Assembly: GCA_030670715.1 (NCBI GenBank)
Contig: DAOVBC010000112.1
Location: 1 to 7,298 of the forward strand
From: Deltaproteobacteria bacterium
GTDB taxonomy: Bacteria > Desulfobacterota > Desulfobacteria > Desulfobacterales > SG8-13
DNA: 7,298 bases
Direction: 5' to 3'
Below, one piece after another: positions 1-5,013 of this stretch. Positions within the stretch are counted from its first letter, which is position 1. Each line of letters starts with the position of its first letter. The notes beneath the pieces are model-generated. The model was not told the origin of the DNA and ran no database searches. It saw only the letters and a program-made list of their open reading frames with translations. The position numbers and the translations under genes are program-made.

Positions 1-107
1 GCAAGGCCGGCATAAGAAAAGACCTCCTCAATATCAGCCCGGGAAACGGGTTTTTTTAGGTATGCCCTGGCACTTTGGCGGTGTTTCATTACAGAAAAAA
101 TATCCAT
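1..107 (-). CDS. Nitroreductase family protein, N-terminal part (cut by window edge)
   Basis: Only the first 35 codons are in the window; the gene runs off the left edge. The start ATG (107-105, reading leftward) is preceded by AAGGAGT with a spacer of about 6 bases, a strong ribosome binding site. The peptide begins MDIFSVMKHRQSARAYLKKP. The pattern R10-x-S12-x-R14 followed by an aromatic residue and a 'KPV' turn is the usual N-terminal FMN-phosphate-binding signature of the nitroreductase superfamily. Family members are soluble, normally dimeric, FMN-dependent NAD(P)H oxidoreductases; the substrate cannot be told from this fragment. It is transcribed away from the unknown gene at 533-889 and is separated from it by the long inverted repeat. 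The catalytic core lies outside the window, so intactness cannot be judged. Confidence 0.8.
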   Translation of the reverse strand, partial: MDIFSVMKHRQSARAYLKKPVSRADIEEVFSYAGL

Positions 108-138
108 GGCTGACTCCTTCAAGATTTACGCTTTTACG

Positions 139-440
139 TATTGAGTTAATTGAGGGATCGAGTAGTAGTTATGAATTGAGAGCTCCATGAATTACCAGCG
201 CATCCCCGGGCAAACTCATGCATAAAGGTTCGTAAAGAAAGAACAGGGTATGGGGCATTAAGTCAATACGTTAAATGCGTATTGGGTATTTTAGCATTCA
301 TGAAATATCTCAACAACTCACTGTTCTTTCTTAACGAACCCTAATACATTCAGACAGTGCCCGGTGATGCGCTGATAACCCATTCCGCTCTAATAGAGGT
401 TTAGCGATAGAAACACCCCGACCCCTGAGTTAATAATAAT
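139..440. repeat. Long imperfect inverted repeat, about 300 bp
   Basis: The two halves of this non-coding stretch read as diverged reverse complements. The best blocks are 227-246 against 321-340 (19 of 20 bases) and 196-212 against 358-374 (16 of 17). Weaker similarity continues outwards to about 139-165 against 415-438. The arms are about 108 and 118 bases and the centre is near 284. Inside the loop there is a separate perfect 7-bp hairpin, CAATACG/CGTATTG at 264-284. No reading frame of note is present. It could be a decayed MITE-like or other palindromic repeat element, or a structured RNA; no transposase or clear target-site duplication is visible. Confidence 0.7.
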
Positions 441-468
441 GTGGCGCGGATGAGAATAGCTATTTACC

Positions 469-495
469 TTGACACATCCGATGGGTAATAATAAT
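469..495 (+). promoter_or_regulatory. Candidate sigma-70 type promoter for the 118-residue unknown gene
   Basis: A perfect -35 hexamer TTGACA lies at 469-474. AATAAT at 490-495 matches the -10 consensus at 5 of 6 positions. The spacer is only 15 bases, shorter than the preferred 17, so this is tentative. Transcription would begin about 30 bases before the ATG at 533. The TAATAATAAT string at 486-495 also occurs at 431-440, at the outer end of the inverted repeat. Confidence 0.4.
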
Positions 496-532
496 TTCCT
501 CAAATTCATCAATATGTCAAGCTGGAGAAGCT

Positions 533-889
533 ATGGAAAAATCAATATTGTGGTTTAAATGTGCAGCGATGCACGACCCTGTCCGTCCGGTTATAAAAAA
601 ACCGGCCGTCATCGGATGGGAGGCTGAAAAGCGTCAGGTCGATCTGGTAATTGAACGATCTTTTAAGGGAGATGAATTGCTGCAGCGCATGAAGGGTTGG
701 GTGACGGTCGATGTTTTCCAGGCAATCGACATCATCGGGCAATACGGCAGGCTGAAAATCATTGATGATTACGATCTGGTGGTGGAAACCCGGGATATGG
801 CAGCCATGGAGGCCCTTTCAAATAAATTGGCTGAAGTTTTTGGCGAAGAGGCCTGGCTTGAGCCGATCCCCAAGACCCTGCTGAGCTGA
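533..889 (+). CDS. Hypothetical protein, 118 residues
   Basis: I do not recognise this protein. The ATG at 533 follows GGAG at 524-527 with a 5-base spacer, a good ribosome binding site, and a candidate promoter lies upstream, so it looks like a real single-gene unit. The sequence has no signal peptide and no membrane segment. It is mildly acidic and reads as a compact alpha/beta fold: strand-like 'QVDLVIERSF' (about 35-44), helix-like 'DELLQRMKGW' (47-56), a mixed middle with 'LKIIDDYDLVVETRD' (74-88), and a clear amphipathic helix 'MAAMEALSNKLAEVFGEEAW' (89-108). A single Cys10 and His14 do not make a metal site. It faces the hydrolase gene convergently and is divergent from the nitroreductase, so the neighbours give no functional clue. 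It could be a lineage-restricted protein. Confidence 0.7.
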   Translation: MEKSILWFKCAAMHDPVRPVIKKPAVIGWEAEKRQVDLVIERSFKGDELLQRMKGWVTVDVFQAIDIIGQYGRLKIIDDYDLVVETRDMAAMEALSNKLAEVFGEEAWLEPIPKTLLS

Positions 890-946
890 TTATGTCCCAC
901 ATATATTGAAAAAGTAAGAGTGAAAAAAACCAACCTGTTACGAAGA

Positions 947-1013
947 TAGCCCGGATATTTCACGAGTTCGAGGCGTTCATTTGCATAAAATTTTTCATGA
1001 AATATTCGGGCTA
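947..1013. repeat. Stem-loop in the convergent gap, overlapping the hydrolase stop codon
   Basis: The 20-base arms 947-966 and 994-1013 are reverse complements at 17 of 20 positions (TAGCCCGGATATTTCACGAG against TTCATGAAATATTCGGGCTA). They enclose an AT-rich 27-base loop. Two of the mismatches would be G-U pairs in an RNA read from one strand or the other. The right arm includes the TAG stop (1013-1011) of the leftward hydrolase. It lies between two convergent genes and may help end transcription from both sides, but no T-run follows directly; the nearest one for leftward transcripts is about 17 bases on (923-929). It may also be a dispersed palindromic repeat. Confidence 0.6.
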
Positions 1014-1646
1014 AAGGATTCCCCGTTCCCCGACAAAAGGATTATGGCGACGTTCCTGGCCGATGGTGGTGGTTCCCATATGGCCCGGATAGACCGCAAC
1101 CTCATCCCCCAGTGTAAAGAGCTTATTCTGAATGCTCAATTTCAGGGTTGCCGCGTCTCCGCCCGGAAAATCGGTTCGACCGACTGAACCGGCAAAAAGC
1201 GTGTCTCCAACGAAAACCGCGCCATCGGTGTGAAGTGAAATCCCCCCCTGTGTATGTCCGGGGGTGTGGATCACTTTCAAGGTGATGGTACCGAATGTGA
1301 CGGCGTCCCCTTCATCCAGTGAGCGATCCGGCGGTGGTGAATCATCGGATGACAGCCCGAACATTGCAGCGCTAGACGAAAGTTGATTTAACATCGGTGC
1401 ATCCAGGGCGTGAATCAGAATCTGGGCTCCGGTAGCTTTCTTTATCGACTTGTTTGCGCTGACGTGATCAAAATGACCATGGGTGTTAATAATATATTTT
1501 AATGTCAGTTTTGATTCGGAAAGAGCAAGTAGAATTCTATCGGCTTCCCCTCCCGGATCAATGACAACTGCCTCTAACGTTTCCTCACAACCTAGAATAT
1601 AACAGTTTGCCTGTATCGGACCGACTGTCAATGCTTTGATAATCAA
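1011..1646 (-). CDS. Metallo-beta-lactamase-fold hydrolase, glyoxalase II-like (YcbL-type)
   Basis: A 211-residue cytoplasmic single-domain protein with the full binuclear metal site of the family: the T-H-x-H-x-D-H motif at about 55-61 (H56, H58, D60, H61), H131 in 'HTPGHTQGG', D148 in 'FVGDTLFAGSVGRTDFPGG' and H189 in 'YPGHMG'. The N-terminal 'VGPIQANCYIL' and C-terminal 'GQERRHNPF' are typical of short glyoxalase II-like proteins. These lack the extra C-terminal substrate domain of true GloB, so hydrolysis of a glutathione or other thioester is plausible but not shown. The start is TTG at 1646, not ATG: a GAGGGGG run lies 5 bases upstream and the next in-frame Met is far inside the fold. 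It is in the same direction as nusB but 276 bases away, probably a separate unit. Confidence 0.92.
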   Translation of the reverse strand: MIIKALTVGPIQANCYILGCEETLEAVVIDPGGEADRILLALSESKLTLKYIINTHGHFDHVSANKSIKKATGAQILIHALDAPMLNQLSSSAAMFGLSSDDSPPPDRSLDEGDAVTFGTITLKVIHTPGHTQGGISLHTDGAVFVGDTLFAGSVGRTDFPGGDAATLKLSIQNKLFTLGDEVAVYPGHMGTTTIGQERRHNPFVGERGIL

Positions 1647-1705
1647 TATAACCCCCTCTCAGTAAATACGCAAAATTCAAATTAGAACTTAGTTCGCTTT
1701 GCTCA

Positions 1706-1720
1706 TCCGCCGGAGGCGGA
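1706..1720. repeat. GC-rich hairpin in the nusB-hydrolase gap
   Basis: TCCGCC-GGA-GGCGGA is a perfect 6-bp stem with a 3-base loop in an otherwise AT-rich gap. An outer pair, GCTCATCC (1701-1708, partly overlapping the stem) against GGATGGGC (1732-1739), matches 7 of 8 and offers an alternative fold. No T-run follows on either strand, so it is not a classical terminator. It resembles a small REP-type palindrome. Confidence 0.45.
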
Positions 1721-1791
1721 GAATAATGGAAGGATGGGCACGCAGTGAAGCTTTAGCGCTATATTGGTTACATTCGTGTTCCATCCAGTTG

Positions 1792-1811
1792 AAAAATAAC
1801 ACTGAAGTTAT
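1792..1811 (-). terminator. Weak candidate terminator downstream of nusB
   Basis: Read leftward, the sequence is ATAAC-TTCAGT-GTTAT followed by a run of five T (the run shares its first T with the stem end). The stem is only 5 bp and AT-rich, so this is a poor intrinsic terminator. It lies about 110 bases past the nusB stop and is the best hairpin-plus-T-run I can find in that gap. Confidence 0.3.
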
Positions 1812-1826
1812 ACGTTTTTGATCATT

Positions 1827-1850
1827 ATTCCATGATTCCAACATTCCATC
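1827..1850. repeat. Three tandem octamers (ATTCCANN)
   Basis: ATTCCATG, ATTCCAAC and ATTCCATC follow one another exactly in an 8-base period at 1827, 1835 and 1843. The array is too short to assign a function. Together with the hairpin at 1706-1720 it occupies much of the 276-base gap between nusB and the hydrolase, which otherwise holds no credible gene. Confidence 0.6.
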
Positions 1851-1922
1851 TAGACGGCATAAAACCAGGGTCGTTAAAAGATGCATGGTTTCAATATATT
1901 ATCTAAATTCCGAGACGTGAAT

Positions 1923-2366
1923 TTACGGCCCCGTATTCGCAGGCTCACGATGGTTTTCGTTTTTTTCGCAGGCAATACGAATGCTGTCGACAATTCCGTT
2001 GATAAAGGCTCCTGAATCTTCGGCGCCGAATTTTTTTCCGATATCAATTGCTTCGTTAATAGAAACTTTCGGTGGGATATCCTCACAGAAGAGGATTTCA
2101 TAAACCGCAATCCGCATGACATTCCGGTCCACGCCGGACATGCGATCGAGCTTCCAGTTCCTGGAAAATCGTTCAATCAAACGATCTATCTGAGGCATGG
2201 CCTGAATCACACCATCGACAAGCTTCAGGAAAAAAGGGCGGCTCTTTTCCGGCGGATTGAAGTTATCGCAGAATCGCTGCAGCATTTTCTGCGATACGTC
2301 CTGATTCACATCCATACAAAAAAGAGCTTGCAGAGCAAGCTCTCTGGATCTGCGACGATGCCCCAT
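1923..2366 (-). CDS. nusB: Transcription antitermination protein NusB
   Basis: A 147-residue all-helical protein of the NusB family. The N-terminus 'GHRRRSRELALQALF' is the arginine-rich helix that binds boxA RNA. The middle 'WKLDRMSGVDRNVMRIAVYEILF' (about 71-93) and 'PPKVSINEAIDIGKKFGAEDSGAFINGIVD' (98-127) are the conserved core and C-terminal helices. With NusE (ribosomal protein S10) it nucleates the antitermination complex on rRNA operons. The ATG at 2366 lies 2 bases past the ribH stop, with AAGG 7 bases upstream, so translation is probably coupled to ribH. ribH-nusB adjacency is a widespread bacterial arrangement. It is the last gene of the cluster. Confidence 0.96.
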   Translation of the reverse strand: MGHRRRSRELALQALFCMDVNQDVSQKMLQRFCDNFNPPEKSRPFFLKLVDGVIQAMPQIDRLIERFSRNWKLDRMSGVDRNVMRIAVYEILFCEDIPPKVSINEAIDIGKKFGAEDSGAFINGIVDSIRIACEKNENHREPANTGP

Positions 2367-2368
2367 AA

Positions 2369-2842
2369 CTATGCCTTGGCGATACGATCCATTAAATCGG
2401 CCATTTCAACTCCGGCCATTGCCGCGTTCCATCCCTTGTTGCCGGATTTGGCACCGGCGCGTTCAATGGCCTGCTCGATGGTATCGGTGGTTACCACCCC
2501 GAATATGATCGGAATCTCGGAATCCAGGCTGACCTGCGCCACCCCTTTGCTCACTTCGGCACTGACATAATCAAAGTGCGGCGTGGCCCCGCGGATCACC
2601 GCGCCGAGGCAAATCACTGCATGATACCGACCCGTGCCGGCCAGTTTTTTGGCTGCCAGGGGAATCTCAAAGGCGCCCGGCACTTTCAGGACGTGAATAT
2701 CTCCCTCCTTTGTCCCGATGCGCGTGAGTGCATCCAGAGCACCGCCCAAAAGCTTTTCGGTAATGAAATCATTGAAGCGGCTGACCACGATTCCAAACCG
2801 TTTACCCTTTCCGATAAGCTGGCCTTCAATTATTTTCGACAT
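2369..2842 (-). CDS. ribH: 6,7-dimethyl-8-ribityllumazine synthase
   Basis: 157 residues, normal length for the family. RibH condenses 5-amino-6-ribitylaminouracil with 3,4-dihydroxy-2-butanone 4-phosphate to give lumazine, the penultimate step of riboflavin synthesis, and forms pentamers or icosahedral shells in the cytoplasm. Visible motifs are 'SRFN' (21-24), 'VPGAFEIP' (54-61), 'GAVIRGATPHFDYV' (80-93) with the catalytic His89, and 'FGVVTTDTIEQAIERAG' (114-130) followed by 'KSGNKG'. The start at 2842 is fixed by AGGAGG at 2855-2850 with a 7-base spacer, the strongest ribosome binding site in the cluster. That fits the high subunit demand of the shell. It is separated from ribBA by a 109-base structured gap and abuts nusB. 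Confidence 0.97.
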   Translation of the reverse strand: MSKIIEGQLIGKGKRFGIVVSRFNDFITEKLLGGALDALTRIGTKEGDIHVLKVPGAFEIPLAAKKLAGTGRYHAVICLGAVIRGATPHFDYVSAEVSKGVAQVSLDSEIPIIFGVVTTDTIEQAIERAGAKSGNKGWNAAMAGVEMADLMDRIAKA

Positions 2843-2901
2843 TTCATTTCCTCCTGATTAGGTAAGACGTCTTCTCCAGGCAGCGTCAACCATCTCTGAT
2901 C

Positions 2902-2951
2902 TGGCACAAAGATCCGGGTTTATTAATAACCTATACGAACAACTTGTGCCA
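2902..2951. promoter_or_regulatory. Hairpin in the ribBA-ribH gap
   Basis: TGGCACAA (2902-2909) and TTGTGCCA (2944-2951) form a perfect 8-bp inverted repeat around a 34-base loop. The loop holds a smaller hairpin, GGTT/AACC, around ATTAAT. The structure begins directly at the ribBA stop codon (2954-2952). A separate perfect 10-bp palindrome, AAGACGTCTT, lies at 2864-2873, just upstream of the ribH ribosome binding site. No T-run follows the hairpin, so it is more likely an RNA-stability or leader element than a terminator. The role is inferred. Confidence 0.4.
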
Positions 2952-4193
2952 TCATGTATGTGCCGATGGATCCATCTCATGCTCGCTGTCGATATGGAGC
3001 AGGTGTCCCATCTTCAGTTTTTTACATTCAAGGTAACATCGATTGTATTCGTTCGGTTCGACCTCGATTTGGATCTGCTCAACAATTGTCAGACCGTAGC
3101 CTTCAAGTCCGATCATTTTTTTAGGATTGTTCGTCAGTAGGCGCATCTTTCTCACACCGAGATCAACCAGCATCTGGGCGCCCAATCCGTAATCGCGCAG
3201 GTCGTCTTTAAAACCGAGTTTCCGGTTGGCCTCAACAGTATCAAGCCCCTGATTTTGCTGAAGGTCATAAGCCTTCAGCTTATTTACAAGTCCGATTCCC
3301 CGACCTTCCTGGCGCAGGTACAGAATCACCCCGGTACCCTCTTTTTCGATCATGCCCATGGCCCTGTGCAGCTGGTCACCACAGTCACAGCGCATGGATC
3401 CGAATATGTCCCCGGTCATACACTCTGAATGGACCCTTACCAGTACCGGTTTTTCCGGATCGATCTCTCCCTTCACCAGTGCAATGTGAAGCAGGTGATC
3501 CACATCGTTTTCAAAAGCGATCATCCTGAATTCGCCGCCGTAGGCTGTGGGGATCATTGCATCGGCCGATCTGTGAACGAACGATTCGTTCAACATCCGG
3601 TATTCAACAAGGTCTGCGACGGTACAGATTCCGACACCGTGAGTTTCGCTGAATTTTTCCAGGGCCGGCATTCTTGCCATGGTTCCATCCTCGTCCATGA
3701 CTTCACAGATGACCCCGGCCGACTTTAAACCGGCGAGCCGGGCCAGGTCGACGGATCCTTCGGTTTGACCGACGCGGACCATCACACCGCCCTCCCGGGC
3801 TTTAAGCGGGAATATGTGTCCCGGGCGAACCAGATCGCTGGGTTTCGCATCATCGGCCACCGCGGTAAGAACCGTGGTGGCACGATCTGCAGCCGATATG
3901 CCGGTGGTCACGCCGCAGCGCGCTTCGATGGACACGGTGAATCCGGTCTGAAAAGGCGAGGTGTTATGATCGACCATCATCGGAAGGTCCAGCCTGTCAA
4001 TCATTTCGCCGGACATGGCCAGGCAGATCAGTCCGCGTCCGTACTTCGCCATAAAGTTGATGGCTTCGGACGTGACCTTTTCGGCAGCCATGCAAAGGTC
4101 GCCCTCATTTTCACGGTCTTCATCATCAACCAGGATAACCATGCGTCCTGCTTTAATTTCTTTAATTGCTTCATCAATCGTTATTTTCGGCAT
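2952..4193 (-). CDS. ribBA: Bifunctional 3,4-dihydroxy-2-butanone 4-phosphate synthase / GTP cyclohydrolase II
   Basis: 413 residues, a full-length fusion of the two enzymes that start both branches of riboflavin synthesis. Residues 1-200 are the DHBP synthase domain: acidic loop 'DDEDRENEGD' (23-32, E28 as metal ligand), 'GVTTGISAADRATT' (94-107) and 'RPGHIFPL' (123-130). The expected 'GHTE' reads GQTE here (Q143), replacing the residue equivalent to the metal-binding H153 of E. coli RibB. Residues 210-400 are GTP cyclohydrolase II: zinc cysteines C258, C269 and C271, 'RQEGRGIGL' (294-302), Y309 matching the catalytic Y105 of E. coli RibA, and 'LLTNNPKK'. The ATG at 4193 lies 3 bases past the ribE stop, with only a distant AAGGA upstream, which suggests translational coupling. 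Confidence 0.96.
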   Translation of the reverse strand: MPKITIDEAIKEIKAGRMVILVDDEDRENEGDLCMAAEKVTSEAINFMAKYGRGLICLAMSGEMIDRLDLPMMVDHNTSPFQTGFTVSIEARCGVTTGISAADRATTVLTAVADDAKPSDLVRPGHIFPLKAREGGVMVRVGQTEGSVDLARLAGLKSAGVICEVMDEDGTMARMPALEKFSETHGVGICTVADLVEYRMLNESFVHRSADAMIPTAYGGEFRMIAFENDVDHLLHIALVKGEIDPEKPVLVRVHSECMTGDIFGSMRCDCGDQLHRAMGMIEKEGTGVILYLRQEGRGIGLVNKLKAYDLQQNQGLDTVEANRKLGFKDDLRDYGLGAQMLVDLGVRKMRLLTNNPKKMIGLEGYGLTIVEQIQIEVEPNEYNRCYLECKKLKMGHLLHIDSEHEMDPSAHT

Positions 4194-4196
4194 TTT

Positions 4197-4862
4197 CTAT
4201 AAAAATCCTTTTTTTGCCAGAAACTGCAAATCAATGGCAGATCCGGCGTCTTGATTTTCTGTGCCCTTGCGAGGTGGTTGCGTAATAAACCGTTCTACAT
4301 ATTTTCCGATCATGTCGGTTTCGATATTCACCGGCTCACCGTCTTTCTTGACTCCGATCGTCGTCACCGCTGCCGTGTGCGGAATGACACTGACCTCGAA
4401 ACGCTGTTCATCGCACTCATTTATGGTAAGGCTGATGCCATCAACAGCGACGGATCCTTTCCGGATCATATACCGGGAAAGGATTTCAGGCACTTCGAAA
4501 GTAACAATGGTTGCGTTCCCCTGCGTTCTTTTTTCTTTGATAATACCGATACCGTCTATATGGCCGGACACAAGATGCCCGTCGAGCCGATCAGACAGGC
4601 GCAGAGCCCGCTCAAGATTTACCCGATCGCCCGCTTTTGAGCTTCCCAGAGTCGTCTTTTCCAGGGTTTCGGGCGAAACATCCACCTCGAACCGGCTGCC
4701 CGCAATCACAACCGCCGTCAGGCAGGCGCCGCTCACTGCAATACTGTCGCCAATCCTGCTCTGCTCCAGCCCGAAGTCTGCCGTAATGGTCAGGCGTCGG
4801 CCCTGGCCGGATGACCTTACTGCAGTGATGGTTCCCAACCCTTCGATTATACCGGTGAACAT
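4197..4862 (-). CDS. ribE: Riboflavin synthase, alpha subunit type
   Basis: 221 residues built of two lumazine-binding repeats. The enzyme (gene also called ribC in E. coli) transfers a four-carbon unit between two lumazines to give riboflavin. The N-terminal repeat shows 'MFTGIIE', 'SGACLT' (44-49), 'FEVDVSPETLEKTTLG' (58-73) and 'GHLVSGHIDG' (95-104). The C-terminal repeat shows 'VAVDGISLTIN' (138-148), 'FEVSVIPHTAAVTTIG' (155-170) and 'VNIETDMIGKYVERF' (178-192). A tail of about 29 residues follows, which is polar and a little longer than in E. coli. The frame stays open upstream to 5039, but the family N-terminus is MFTGIIE, so the start is 4862, with AGGA 9 bases before it. It abuts ribBA. 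Confidence 0.96.
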   Translation of the reverse strand: MFTGIIEGLGTITAVRSSGQGRRLTITADFGLEQSRIGDSIAVSGACLTAVVIAGSRFEVDVSPETLEKTTLGSSKAGDRVNLERALRLSDRLDGHLVSGHIDGIGIIKEKRTQGNATIVTFEVPEILSRYMIRKGSVAVDGISLTINECDEQRFEVSVIPHTAAVTTIGVKKDGEPVNIETDMIGKYVERFITQPPRKGTENQDAGSAIDLQFLAKKGFL

Positions 4863-4908
4863 GAAAAAACGTCCTGTAGTCCGTTTTTGATCTCTTCGAT
4901 AGAGGAGC

Positions 4909-4985
4909 GTGCCGCCACGGCGGCACTCGAGGAGTGCCCCTTTGGGGCTCGAGGCAAAAAAGCCTCTAGCCCTGCTTTGCAGGGC
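4909..4985. repeat. Cluster of four consecutive hairpins between ribD and ribE
   Basis: In the 151-base gap, hairpins follow one another almost without spacing. They are GTGCCGCC/GGCGGCAC (4909-4926); CTCGAG...CCCC-TTT-GGGG-CTCGAG (4926-4953); GAGGC-AAAAAA-GCCTC (4951-4966, sharing bases with the previous one); and a perfect 7-bp GCCCTGC-TTT-GCAGGGC (4969-4985). Direct copies of CGATCCT at 4985-4991 and 5009-5015 flank the part next to the ribD stop codon. The stretch is GC-rich and free of stops in the ribE frame, but it is not part of the enzyme. It resembles a compound REP/BIME-like palindromic element. Confidence 0.65.
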
Positions 4986-5013
4986 GATCCTCAAGGACCC
5001 GTAGGGGACGATC

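Noticed and set aside
1689..1886. Leftward 65-codon open frame in the nusB-hydrolase gap
   Set aside because: It has no good ribosome binding site, its composition is unlike the neighbouring proteins, and it runs through the hairpin and octamer repeats. It is better read as non-coding repeat DNA.
2843..2951. FMN riboswitch between ribBA and ribH
   Set aside because: The conserved AGGG...GGUG-type blocks of the FMN element are absent, and the gap is too short for the six-helix fold.
4261..4890. Long rightward open frame of about 209 codons over ribE
   Set aside because: It is a mirror of the strongly conserved riboflavin synthase on the opposite strand, and its low-complexity Ser/Arg/Pro-rich translation shows no family signature.
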